Shown one piece after another: positions 1 through 11,774 of a stretch of 64,000 nucleotides of DNA (the stretch's first letter is position 1; the number at the start of each line of letters is the position of its first letter). The notes beneath the pieces were generated by a model. It did not search any database and was not told the DNA's origin. It saw nothing but the letters and a program-made list of their open reading frames with translations. Source of the stretch: Tubiluchus corallicola (lineage: Eukaryota; Priapulida; Priapulimorpha; Priapulimorphida; Tubiluchidae); NCBI GenBank assembly GCA_030141605.1, contig JAQGDQ010000304.1:218616-282615 (forward strand), given 5' to 3'. The position numbers and the translations under genes are program-made.

Positions 1-2
1 GG

Positions 3-677
3 CTCATAATTGCTGTTAACGGCCCTAATGATCAGGATGCTGTCATTGCCATTGAAACCATATTATACTATGCTGTTGACCTCTTACTGGGAGAAGCTCC
101 TTGGTTGAACCTAACGACAGCGTGTTCTTTTCCTCATCCTTGGATCGACAATGGACATGTTTCTGGTCACGATGATGGCATGACCATACAAAAACATGAA
201 GCCCCACTTTCTGATGCAGAAGAAACCAATGAACATTCTTTATCAGACTACGTTGGAACTTATGGGCATTATGCATTGGGCTACCTGCACATTACAATGA
301 TCAGTGATCTGTCAAAGAACAAGTCAAAATTACATTTGAAACATGGTGCACATGGTACTGCTTATCTTGCACGCGAAGGCAAAACAAACGTCTTTAAAGC
401 TACATTTTATGGTTCTTTGTGGTTTATTAGCAACAGCTCCCAAGCTCAGGACACGTATGTACAGTTTAATTTTAAAAGTGGAGATGAGCCCGTGACAGAG
501 CTTAAGGTTCCATGGATGTCTCCTGGTGTCAGTCCAATACCAACTTTTGTAAAAAATCTAAATATTGACAATCTACCAGACAATGCAGATCATTGTCAAT
601 TACACACCCACTCACAAATACTGATAGTATTCTTAATAATCTGTTATATCTCAATTTATGATTCCCAATTGTTTTAG
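3..677 (+). CDS. 3' end of a beta-lactamase-like serine hydrolase (5' partial)
   Basis: The frame is open from the window edge to TAG at 675-677, about 224 codons. The start reads IIAVNGPN, the kind of beta-strand and turn found late in the catalytic domain of animal beta-lactamase-related (penicillin-binding-protein-like) serine hydrolases. A charged linker follows, then a segment beginning YVGTYGHYALG, which resembles the small beta-barrel C-terminal domain (DUF3471-like) that follows this catalytic domain. The active-site SxxK and YxN motifs would lie upstream and are not in the window. The last residues are hydrophobic (ILIVFLIICYISIY), so either the protein ends in a short hydrophobic tail or the true exon stops earlier at a donor I did not find. 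Family assignment rests on pattern resemblance only. It is on the same strand as the TR gene, about 5.2 kb upstream of it. Confidence 0.5.
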   Translation, partial: LIIAVNGPNDQDAVIAIETILYYAVDLLLGEAPWLNLTTACSFPHPWIDNGHVSGHDDGMTIQKHEAPLSDAEETNEHSLSDYVGTYGHYALGYLHITMISDLSKNKSKLHLKHGAHGTAYLAREGKTNVFKATFYGSLWFISNSSQAQDTYVQFNFKSGDEPVTELKVPWMSPGVSPIPTFVKNLNIDNLPDNADHCQLHTHSQILIVFLIICYISIYDSQLF

Positions 678-1289
678 CTTGCACTTGAATGAAGGTCTGT
701 ACATTACATTTATAATAATGACCAATTAATACGATAAGTTTATACTCGTACATGTAGTGTGTCCTTCCATGGAACGTAACGCAAAAAATCCCCTGATCTG
801 TACTTGGTCTTGTACATGAATCACTTTTCTTTGACATGCATGACAGAGTTCACTGTGTGCAGTCAGAACAGAATAGGTATACCGTTAAACTTAGATAGTA
901 CATAAAGTGTTATTTTAAAATTGCTTTCACAAATTGTCTCTACTGAAAAACCACTACATTACCAAGCACCGAATTATGATAAAATGAAAAATTAACTTGA
1001 TGTCCGATTATGTCGGACTTCAGAATATATTGTGACAGGAACTGCGGTAGATGCAAATTCCTGAGTGGGGCTTTTTAACAGCGCACGGTCTGTTTTTATT
1101 GACTTTTCAGAAAATCTCTAAACAATGAGTTACGACTGCTTGCCACATTCCGAACCTGTCTTCGTCAGGCATTTTGCGTGGACGCGTATATAGAAGACTA
1201 GAGGCACGGCATGAAAATGTATTAGTGATACTACAGTTTCAGTGCGTGTTAAATGAAGCGTTTCCTAGTTTAATCTTAGCTTCTCAGCA

Positions 1290-2375
1290 GTTGACCTCTA
1301 ACAACTTGTTAATCATTTTCGTTGACTGCGCAATCAGCGTGCTAGTTATTTCACACACCCCTGCAGCAGGTACGTTCGGGACAATTAGCTACAGCTGCGT
1401 CTAACCCTGTTGTGGAAAATGCTCAACTTTTCGTTAGTTAGCAGGAGAAATATTGGCTTGGTTCTAGATTTTGTTATTGTCAATTGAAATTGCAAGTGAA
1501 TCGTTTATAGAAAGAAATGCACATTGCTTACATCTGATTGAACCATGATTACGTCTATGAGTTGTCTATTAAACCATTTGGAATCAAGAAAATACGCAGT
1601 TTAGTTTAGTTTAGTTTATGGCTTTATCAAGTTAGATAAAAACAACTATTTGATTAACTTTAAATAAGGACAAAAGAAAATGTTTTCTTTTCTGACCAGT
1701 TTTTATAATCCTCATCTTCACAATCAAGATTAATTCAAATATGGTCAAAAGTTATATTATACATCAATGAACTATTAGATACTTCTACTCTATTATTCTG
1801 ACTATAGTCATGGTTAAAAGATGCCATTGGGACTTATGTGACTCGAGCATTCAATATAAGGGTCGTCTGTGGAATGGAGCAGTCATATTTATTCCATTTC
1901 CGTAGCCTGACAAACGGAAAAAACAAAAACTGAATAAATTTTGCAAACGAGCACATGATCAGTTGATATAAAAAATACATTGCAGGCTTGATGTTCGTAT
2001 GTTTAAAGGCAAGTGAGACTTAATATTTTTGTTGCTAATTTATTGTAAAGCAAAGCTGACTGGCCTAGTTTCTTTATTATACTTATGTCTTTGTATTTTC
2101 TAGTGCTTTGAAACTTCATCTCTACATTCTGTTTAAATTGACAAGTCATTTTTTGGCTACTTAAAGTGTTAATTTCGTGTAAAAATAGCTGCTACTCTGT
2201 AAATGTGTGTCTATGAAAAAGAGCAATCAGCTTGTCTGCTGATTAGACATTAGTTGTGACTGTCACGTCGTTTAGTTCAGTTTAGTTTTGCTTAGACAGT
2301 TGTTGTCCTGCGTGAGGTGTTGTCCCGAATGTTGCTGAGCGTGGTTACGTTACAGAAAGGGCGAGAGACCAATAC
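1290..2375 (+). repeat. Dispersed ~1.1 kb repeat, copy A
   Basis: This stretch aligns along nearly its whole length with 7648-8712. Shared landmarks in order are TTTCGTTGACTGC, CACACCCCTGCAG, TTGTCAATTGAAATTGCAAG, a run of TTTAG units, CATTGGGACTTATGT, CAGGCTTGATGTTCGTATG and GTTGTCCCGAATG. The copies differ by many substitutions and small indels, and neither keeps a long shared reading frame, so I see no coding capacity. Terminal inverted repeats and target duplications were not evident. It is best read as an old non-autonomous element or segmental copy. Confidence 0.8.
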
Positions 2376-3189
2376 GTTTGACGTCAACTTACTGAATGTG
2401 TCAGATAGGCAGTGAACAAAAAGCGCTCTTAATTACAACAGCACTAACTAAGCAGTTCAGCACTACTTTGTTTGTAAAAACTTTGCTTGTAAGAAAGAAC
2501 CATTTTTAATAAAATCACTTAAAAAACAGAACTGTCTTCTGATTTTGAGCTTGTGAATTTTTTTCAAAACTATCAATTAAATTTTGAGACGGCATGAGAA
2601 AAGACAGCAATTGTTATTTAATTTTCTTTTTTTGCTATAGGTGCATGAACTTTGATGACCGTAATCATTTATTGTATATGTAGTAAAAATTTTTGTTGTC
2701 AAATGTTCGTATTAATTTCAGAAGGAATACAAAGAAGATTGCAATTACTAATCAAGAAATACGTTACGTTGAAGCCTCTATACGCGTTATTACCCAGACT
2801 TGCCGCGTGAGACACACATCCAATATGTTCACTTATCCATTTCATTTAATAATTCCAGGGTTTGCTTGTAGGGATTATTTGGACTTTGTGAGTTTATGGC
2901 GTGCAGTCAGCTAGTTAAGACTGATGACATAATTACATCAAAACGGGTTTCTCAAATATACTCGAGGTTCTGGCGTAGAACGAGCAGCTTAATGTTGCGC
3001 AAAAGTACACACAAACTGTACGATTGCAGACTTTCAGTTAATTGATTTTTTTACTTTATAAGTATGCAGGGCCTTTTAGCATAATGATTCAGTTCAGTGC
3101 CTAGACTTTTTGTATCAACGTGAGCAGTGAAAGACTGCTACTCGGCTGAACAAGAAAAAAATAAATTTAAACCAAGCTCACAATTCCAA

Positions 3190-3490
3190 TCTCACGGCGT
3201 CTTTTCATTACGTCGTTAAGAAACTTTTTACCACGATGACTATTTTGAAACAATAATCATCTTATACGCTCCTCATCTGAAACACCCTTCCAAACAACCT
3301 TTCCTCTTTCATTTTCATAAAAAGTGCAACGTAACAAAATATGTTCCAAAGTTTCTAGCTCTAATTTCTAGTTTTAATTTCTAGCTCTAATCCACAAATT
3401 CTGTCTTGTTTATCCTGCTTCCATCTAAACAGTGGATTATGATTTATTTCCAAAGATCCAATTCTTGCCTTTATCAGCAATTCGGTACCG
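3190..3490 (-). mobile_element. Decayed non-LTR retrotransposon (LINE), C-terminal coding fragment
   Basis: Read on the minus strand, about 3475 down to 3375 gives KARIGSLEINHNPLFRW and then DRICGLE. From about 3355 a second frame gives ETLEHILLRCTFYENERG and then VVWKGVSDEERIR before a stop. This is the layout of the region after the reverse transcriptase in many animal LINEs (a 'LLRARxG ... C..C ... ETLEHxLL.C' block). The frames are broken at a small duplication of a TTTCTAGCTCTAA-type unit near 3353-3390. The element is dead and truncated at both ends. Confidence 0.55.
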
Positions 3491-4109
3491 TACATATCAT
3501 TCATCCAATTTTCAATGAAGGGTCTTGCTGGGGGCTTATTAGCTATGTATCTCGCAGCCGTAGTACAGCTTTCAAGTTTCTTTCTTCACAGTTATAAAGT
3601 TTTTTCTCTCACATTACATTCAATTAAATCATTCTAGCCCTTTTCATTGAGATTTACATCCGTGATTTTCTTTAAACTATTACAAGTAGAAAATCACAGG
3701 TAGAAAATCACCATCACGGGTAGCATAATCCGAAAGTGCCACCTTGTGTCACAATTAATGGTTCATGTGTGTACGTCTTGATTTTTTGGTGTAGTTATTG
3801 CGTGACTATCATGTTTAGGCTGTCATTGCAGTTCAAAATAACCTGATCAGGCTAGTAATTAGATTTTGTAATCTGTGTATCAAAACACGCCAGCATCCCC
3901 AATGTGGCATATCTTTAGATCAATATTAAACCACATTTTGTGCGTGATTTTCAATCAATTTGTAGCTATTCGCATTTTTGCTGCACGGCATGAGGGAACA
4001 TTGTTGTACAAGTTAACTCTATCAGACAAATACTATTGGACATGATATTTTATATTACGTTCTCTAAAATGTAATATCGCGATGTAATAGCTGATGTGAT
4101 AATAGCTGA

Positions 4110-4175
4110 GTGGTCACGATTTGGCGCTTAGCAATGGAAGTTAAGCAACGCCGAGTCTAATCAGTGGACGGTTTC
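4110..4175 (+). repeat. 5S-rRNA-like fragment (5S pseudogene or 5S-derived SINE)
   Basis: The segment GGAAGTTAAGCAACGCCGAG followed by TCTAATCAGTGGACGG resembles the internal promoter region of eukaryotic 5S rRNA (GGAAG(C/T)TAAGCA...CGGGC...TTAGTACTTGGATGGG). The loop between is shortened, and the 5' and 3' arms that should pair are not visible. It is not a working 5S gene. Either a degraded 5S pseudogene or the head of a 5S-derived SINE would fit. Confidence 0.35.
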
Positions 4176-5920
4176 AAGAAAGCAGAAAAGTGATGCAATA
4201 AAATTGTAAACAAATGTCCGAATTTTGGATTTGCTAAACTTGAATAAATTTGAATTACTAATGAGCATTGACTACACAAAGATCGTAAATATCTACATAG
4301 TATCAATATCTATCTATCTACTGTAGTAGGGCCTATGTAATTTTGTAGATTAGATATATACATGTGTGTTTTAAGAAAACTTATCGCGAGAGCGGCCAGG
4401 TTTCATATAATATCATTCCTCGACAGAATTTACATCTACTACTTGCATAAATGTTGTATCAGCTTACGAAACAAATAAAATAAAAATTAAATTAAATTTG
4501 ACTGCACTGTTGTATTTATATACCTGTAGCTAAAAGGGTAAAATATATGGACTGTGCTTTTATTAATATTGTTTTATCGTTGTTAAGAAACCTCGTGTTT
4601 ATTATTTATGTCACCTATACGTCGTTTCACATAGATCTAAAAAGCACCTTATAAAAATTTTTTATCTTTATTTAACTGCAACTTATGGATTTTGACTTTC
4701 TGATTATGTACTTTAGTATTTTGTGAAAATGTGTTGTAGTTTTACTGTAAATAATGTTCTTGTTACCCAACAAATATATAAATATAAGGTATCAATTGTT
4801 TCGCAATGCTATGAAATATTATACTTATTTAATTGTTTACGTTTACTAAAATTGCTGCACTCTGATAAAGTGCGTGTGGTGTTGAGAAAATAAGCTCATA
4901 ATACAACTTGTGAGCTATATAATTTAGAAAAAATTTAGCTGCATGACTACTTGACATACAAGCTGCTTTTAAAACTGCGTAAGTAATCATATGTGCACAA
5001 TATCAACTCGCGCATAGTTATATACCACTAATAAAAATATAATAATTATTATAATGGTCAACTGATTAGTCATGGCGTATATGGTTCACGCGACCGGCTG
5101 CAAGAGTCCAGGAAAACAGGTTTGTAACTTTACAAACGACAGCATTTTGGTCAGTCTGTGCACGGCCTACACGCAAGTGACTGCTCAACTCGAGGATGAC
5201 CACCACCATTTGACCGCATGTTTGTCCTCAGGAGCTGAAACTGGTCTTGTTGATGTTGGGCTACCATGGTTGAGGGGTCATTAACTCTTTCATCATTTAG
5301 CACGTGGTGTTACGTCATGGGTGTTGTGCAGTACTCGGTAATGAGAACTGGATAAAAATAGCCCCTGCTCACAATGGCCCTATTGGCTACTGGTCACAAC
5401 TGGCTATAAGCCACGGCCACTCTTAAGTCTAAACAGTCAGAAAGTGACGTTTGCTTTTGAAAATACGCCTGCAATGCCAAAACTCCGAACGCACTCAGTA
5501 AATCGTAATATTACCATTTTCAAGTGTTTCAGGACCTTCTATTGTTTGAAAGCAAGATATTAAAAGGATTTTACTTTACTGCGTAAGTAGATTCATAATG
5601 ATAATAATTATTCTTATTAAATCTAAATATACAGAATAAAGAAAGAAGTTTAGTGTTTCAATAGACATAGGCCAGCCAAACATAGTTTTATATAAATAGT
5701 TTAATACGTTGACGCAATAGTCAGTTTATTTTTTTCGTGTTGCATCATAATCATTAGTTGAGCATTCATTAAACTGGGATATATTGATCAAGATTTCTGT
5801 CAAATTTGTGTGCGTTTTGTTCTAGCCCCGTATGTCTTTATACTAGCACAGTTTGCGCTTTATGCTACTCAGAAAGGCTACAAGTTGTCTGAATTTTTTT
5901 CAAAAAATAATTCTAGATTA

Positions 5921-8900
5921 ATGTGCGAATCATCGTCATCTCCGGATCCGTTGGAAAGATTTCAACCGCGTCCCCACTCAAATGGAAGTAGCGACGGAAG
6001 CGGTTTTTCTCCAGGATCAGCCGGTGGCCAGACTGGCAACATCGATAGTCCTAAAAAAAGAAAAGGTATTTTTTGCACATAATAATACCGAGTATCACTG
6101 TAATTTTGGGGTTTTGAAAGCGTTTGAAGCCTATATTGTACAGATTGGTTTTTGTTGCAGCTGGCACTCAGTACATTCCCAGTTACTTAAAGACAAGCGA
6201 ATCGCCTGAAATGTGCGCCGTTTGCGGGGATGCTGCTACTGGATTACATTATCGCTGCATGACGTGTGAAGGATGTAAGGTAAGACCGCGTGAACAAGTG
6301 TTCTTATTTTAGCCAGTTGGTTATTTTAGGTTGTTACATTACCTGCCAGATCAGCCAAAATCGTGTTGGTCGCTTTGGATCAGGTAACAATTCGGTGCTT
6401 GGTTATAATTATAATTTTACTTTGGAATTTCGTTTGCCTGAAATTCTCTGTTTTAACGAGAAAAATAAACAAATAATTCGTACTTACATAGCAGTAGTAC
6501 TCATTTTCGATTAACTTAATAGCCAATCTATTATTGTTCTGATTGTAGGGATTTTTTCGACGGACGGTTCAGAAGAAATTGAAATATCAATGCAAGAATT
6601 CACAGAACTGCACAATCTATAAGAAAACGAGAAACCAATGTCAGCAATGTAGATACAACAAATGCTTGGAAGTGGGAATGGCAATAGACTGTATGTATGA
6701 ATAAAATATAAATCTAAAATATCATGTTTCCATTTCAAGAACAAAAACGTTTTTTATTAATAGTAACGGTCGTTCTAAACCGCCCACCGGTGCGTGAGTT
6801 GATAACAAGGACAATGTGTGTGACGTACGCGCGAGGGTGCTAGGCGCGATTGTGAGGAGTGGGTAGGTGACTAGACACCTTTGTTGTGTTGACGCCATTC
6901 CGCGTAGGTGGCCAATAGTAGAACGCTACCATTCTGTAGGGAAAGCTAACTACATGACATACATGTAGATTAATAACCTGTAATAACAATATATGCTGAA
7001 AGCACGATAATCATTTGCTTTATTGCGTAAATGAAATGCATGGGTCCTCTTTATCCCTCATTATTTTTTGCAAATCGATAGACTTTTTACTGATCTTAAC
7101 CCATTAGCCAATCTTTTTACTAGACCACCTCAAGTCAGGCTTTTTAAATCTAACATAGAAACCTTCTACCAAAATAATAAGTTGGTAAGCAAGATTTATT
7201 CTAGCTCAAGTTCTTGAACTCTAGGGAAAATATCGTATTAAAAAATGAAAGATCGTGATGTGTTAAGGAACCAAAGGTCAGTGGGTAAAAAGGTTGGTTG
7301 GCAACTGAATTTAGGACTTGAAAAAACTGATTTTTGGCCACTACCTTACAAATTATATAATTTACTTATAGTTATAACTGTTATAAATCTTAGTGGTGTT
7401 GAATGAGCAGCAAAGAAAAGAAAAGAGGTTATTAATTCAAGCAAATCGACAGCGAAGACGAGAAGAGAAACAGAATAAGAATGGGAGTGACGAGGAGGGC
7501 ACTACAGAGGAAGAGAGAGCTTTCATCAGACAAGTGGCTGATGCATACATGAAAGCCTTCGGAAACAAGGTAATTAGGATAAATTGTCAGTCTTATTCAA
7601 ATTCTCAGTTTACATATGTTACTTGGATTCGGTATTGACATTGGCACATTTGTCGTCTAACATAATGTCAATCATTTTCGTTGACTGCCCAATCAGCGTG
7701 CAAGTTATTTCACACACCCCTGCAGTCGGTACGTTCAGGATATATAGCTACAGCTCCGATTAACACTGTTATGAAAAATGCTGAACTTTGTTATTGTCAA
7801 TTGAAATTGCAAGTGAATTGGTGGAAATACATAGTCTAGTTTCGTTTATAGGAAGAAATGCACATTGCTTACGTCTATGAGTTGCTGATTAAACCATTTT
7901 GCAATCAAGAAAATGCGCAGTTTAGTTTAGTTTATGGCTTTGCAAGTTTAGATAAAAACAAGTATTTGATTAACTTTAGATATAAGGACAAAACAAAATG
8001 TTTTCTTTTCTGGCCAATTTTTATAAACCTCAATGAGATCTTCACAATCAAAATTAATTCAAATGTGGTCAAAACCTATATTTTGCATCAATGTAATAGT
8101 AGTTAATTTCACGCTATTTTTCTGGTTATAATCATGGTAAAAGCTACCATTGGGACTTATGTAACTCGGGCATTCAATATAAGGGTCGTCTATGGAAAGG
8201 AACAATTAAATTTATTCCATTTCCGTAGCCTAACAATCGGAAAAATACATAAACTTAATAAATCTTGCAGACGAGCACATGATCAATTAATATACAAAAA
8301 TACATCGCAGGCTTGATGTTCGTATGTTTAAAGGCAAGAGAGATATTTTTGTTGCTCATTTATTGTAAAGCAAGGCTAACTGGCTTAGTTTCTTTATTAC
8401 ATTTATGTCTCTGTGTTTTGTAGTGCTTTGACATTTCGTCCCTACATTCCGTTTAAATTGAAGTCATTTTTTTGCTACTTGAAGCGTTCATTTCTTGATA
8501 AAATAGCTGCTGCCCTGAAAATTTGTGTTTATGAGAAAGAGCAATCAGTTTATCTGCTGATTAGACGTTAGTTGTGACTGTCATGTTGTTTAGCATAGTT
8601 TAGTTTAGCTTTGACAGTTGTCCTGCGCGAGCTGTTGTCCCGAATGCTGCCGAGCGTGCTTACAGCGGCGTATTACAGTGTTGCAGCGGGGGTGGAGCGA
8701 TAGACCAATTAATTCGAGAATAAGAATAACACTATGAATTAATAGTTTTAAACATTGAATTTTAGGATGTCAACACCTTTTTCATGAACGACGTTGGACA
8801 AAGAAGTGAAAACGCAACTCGTCTTTTTACAGAAGTCATCTCACAAAATATCGAGAAAACCGTCAAGTTTTCAAGAGGAATCCCAGGATTTGAAGATGTA

Positions 8901-10204
8901 TGTAAAGTGTTAAACCAGGCTATCAATCAAGAAATAGTTAATATCAGTTATCATTCTTTTGTCATGACAAATCAACAATTTGGAATTTTAAGTATTTAAG
9001 AAATTTCCTCCTACCAAAGGACAGAAAAATGTTCTATTATTTATTAACGTAACTTTAGTAGTTTTTCAGCACACTGTGATACTGCTTGACTTTTCAAATT
9101 TTTGCCTTGAATTAGCTTTTGCAACAATATTTTGTACAGTTGGATGTGCAGGACAGAATTTTGTTGATAAGGAAAGGTGTAATGGAACTGATGTGTCTCA
9201 GGCTTGGACTCGACCACGAATTACTCATGCTAAGGAGCAGATATGGAGTAAGAAATTTTATTTCACAAAACAGAAAAACAGCTCCAAGTTTTAAAGTGGC
9301 TAGAATATTTGTTTGTTAATTCTCTTTCATATCTGTTTATCTGTTGATTGCACTTGTTTTTTTGCCAATATATGATGTGAGCTTTTTTTACTTTTTTAGT
9401 TGCTTCTAATCAGAATTTGATATTTCTCTGCCATTATAATATTTTAGCGACTCGTACAATTTCTTACAGACGTTTTTCAATGTGAAAGCTACATAAAGCT
9501 ATATATCGTAATTACAAAATGTAATTTAAAATTAAAATTAAATATCTGGTATTAAGTGATAAGAAATAAAAAAGGACGTTATACAATTTAGGTATGCCAG
9601 GAATTAGATGAAGTCAGTCACAAATTCGAGCAAGCAGCGATGAAATCAGCAGTCAATCTGGCTTCTAACATTGCCAAACTAGAAATGAACTCTGAAGAAC
9701 TGGGTCTTTTCAGTGCGCTGCTTCTATGTCATCATGGTAAGCTTCAGTGTTTGTGAGTGTATCTATGAAGCAGTTACAGCACACCAGTAGCATACTGGCA
9801 ATTAGTGGTATATTGGCAGATTTTTGTGTTTGTTTATTATAATTATGGAAACCACCAGAATTGAGAAACAAAAATACGTATATTGCGTGTGACGTTTGGT
9901 GACAGTCCTTACACGTAGAATGATGTTGTTTTTTGTCTTTCTAGATCAGCCCGAGTTGAAACATCCACAAGCAGTCGAAGTATTGCAAGATAAAGTGTTG
10001 AGCTCGTTTCAACATTATTTATGTGATATCTATCCCAAACAACCAGTAAAGTGGGGTAAGGTACTAGTGAAGATGACAACGTTAAGAACCATCACTTCTC
10101 AACTAGCTGAAGTCATGAACATGAAACCATTTGATATCGACGAAGACGACCTACGAGGACGAATTTTCCTGGAGATATTTGGCAGTCCACAGTCAGGACA
10201 GTAA
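5921..10204 (+). CDS. THR: Thyroid hormone receptor homologue (nuclear receptor, 8 exons)
   Basis: Exons 5921-6065, 6161-6279, 6549-6690, 7394-7569, 8766-8897, 9140-9247, 9592-9736 and 9945-10204 join in frame with AG/GT borders to give 408 aa, close to human TR-alpha1 (410). The order is a Ser/Gly-rich N-terminus with a basic PKKRK, the TR signature YIPSYL just before the DNA-binding domain, a zinc-finger domain at about 67-132 (P-box CEGCKG, eight cysteines), DLVL-type start of the hinge, and a ligand-binding domain at about 195-403 ending in an AF-2 helix FLEIF (E399). It should act as a nuclear, DNA-bound transcription factor, probably with RXR. Odd points: the second finger lacks two residues typical of TR, and three of four hormone-contact positions are replaced (K225, D263, L376). 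The start is the first ATG of the open exon; ATTCTAG just upstream could be an acceptor, so the leader may be spliced. RAR lies downstream on the opposite strand. Confidence 0.93.
6770..6960. other. Locally GC-rich patch in TR intron 3
   Basis: Within the 703-bp intron 6691-7393 this patch has several CG dinucleotides (for example ACGTACGCGCGAGGG and GCTAGGCGCGATTG), unlike the AT-rich flanks. No open frame or splice-linked exon is visible. It could be a transposon fragment or an internal regulatory element. Confidence 0.3.
7648..8712 (+). repeat. Dispersed ~1.1 kb repeat, copy B (in TR intron 4)
   Basis: This is the partner of 1290-2375, in the same orientation, about 6.3 kb away. It takes up most of intron 4 (7570-8765) and stops about 50 bp before the exon 5 acceptor. 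An 82-codon open frame starting at 7858 is not kept in copy A, so it is probably chance. Without this copy the intron would be about 130 bp, similar to the shorter introns of this gene. Confidence 0.8.
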
Positions 10205-11774
10205 CACGTTTAGTTCATCTTGTTTAACCCATTTCATTTATTTATAATGTCATCAGTGTTGTGTTTATAACTCAAATTTGCTTAAAATAATCTTCTTTCA
10301 AAGTCTGGATTACCAAAGTTATCATTTTTAATTCATTTTTTGTGATAAACGATGTACAGAAACTGACAGTTAGTTTGCATTTATAAGACAGGGATACAGA
10401 GCAAGTGATTAGCAGGGACATTACAGTTAATGTTACACACAAAATATTGTCATAATAATGTCATTACTTAATTTGACCAAGTCGAGTCAAGTCAAGCCCT
10501 GTATTTGCCTATCAGAATATTATTAGACGCAGCAATGAAAATATTTTTAGATACATGTAGTATTGCTTTAAATGTGGTGAAAGTAATAAACACAGAAAAT
10601 GTATATAAGAAACACAACTTTCTATACAGGTAAATTTATTACCATGACAGTTTAGTCAAAATCAGCATCTATAATACAAATGTGGTTTTATGAAGAAGAA
10701 ATAATTGATGTAGTAAAAATGGAAAAGTACTTTACCAAACTAATAATATCAGAAACTGAGGCTGTGTAGTAACCTGATTTTCCTTAAAATTATATTAATT
10801 TTTTGCACGATTCTCAAATTGAAATTACAAACTCTATTACATTCACTTTTATAAAAATATTCTTTGATGACTACATTTTTACAAAATTTATATTTCATTC
10901 CTCTCTCCTCACCAGTTCACACGTCAAAATGCGGCCAGAGCAGGATAAACTTGAAAATGGACACAGGATGCAAAATTGCATGGTAAAAAGAAAAGTAAAT
11001 TTTTGCTTCAAATTCTACCCATGCTCAATATAGAAAATAAATGAAACTATCTTTACTTACATCCATCCATTTTACTCTGTTTTGTCAATATTAGAGTAAT
11101 AGAGACTAGTCAACTAGGTAAGGTGAAACTGTACAAGGTACCTCAACAGAGAAATTGCAATCATATGATAATTATAACACAGACAATACTAAGTTTACAA
11201 ACAAATACTTAACAAGCATATCTAAGGTAATTATATAATGCTAGGATAAAACATCTCAGATTTTATATCTACACAGATTTCAAAAAGTTGTAATCATGGA
11301 CATAATTGATAAATCATCCTATCACAAAAATAGTTGAACTTGAATTCTTCGGTCTATTTCACTAATTAGTATTCTAACTGGTAGTGAATTTCCTAATTCT
11401 GAAAAGCATGCAATTAAAATCAGTGCAAAGCACAAATAAAACTTGAAAGTTTATTAAAAGTGCAGCCGTTGCACGAATGACAGACTTGTTTTTCAATAGA
11501 ATTTTCATTAAATAACTCAGTAATAGGTAAATATAACAACAATGGGCCTGTTTTTACAAGCCTCAAATAAACTAAAAATCTCACTGCCTGTAAGATTCAT
11601 CAACGTTTGCAACAAAACAGCATAACATGAACTAGGTGTGCCTAATGATGCACCTAATTAATCAAAAGGCGTAACAATTGCCATGGCAGGCAGTGATTCT
11701 TAATAATGTTATTTATACAATTTTGGCGACATTGTAAAACTTGAAAGGCATAATTCAATTATCAATACAAGTTC
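10205..11774. other. Shared 3' intergenic gap between TR and RAR
   Basis: The two stop codons face each other across about 1.57 kb. The region is AT-rich with no coding signal. It should hold both 3' untranslated regions. A plus-strand AATAAA at 10585-10590 could end the TR transcript, and minus-strand AATAAA words (for example at 10635-10640) could end RAR, in which case the transcripts may overlap. Confidence 0.55.

Larger units (their letters stand above)
678..5920. other. Intergenic region upstream of the TR gene
   Basis: About 5.2 kb separates the hydrolase stop from the TR start. It holds a copy of the 1.1 kb dispersed repeat (about 1290-2375), a decayed LINE 3' end (about 3190-3490) and a 5S-rRNA-like fragment (about 4110-4175). 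A stretch at about 5070-5440 is richer in GC than its surroundings, has a 70-codon open frame beginning ATG at 5072 and a possible donor at 5119. It could hold a TR promoter or leader exon, but I could not join it to anything. The remainder is AT-rich with no recognisable gene. Confidence 0.6.

Noticed and set aside
7858-8106. 82-codon open frame inside repeat copy B
   Set aside because: The matching part of copy A has frameshifts and stops, so no shared protein is supported.
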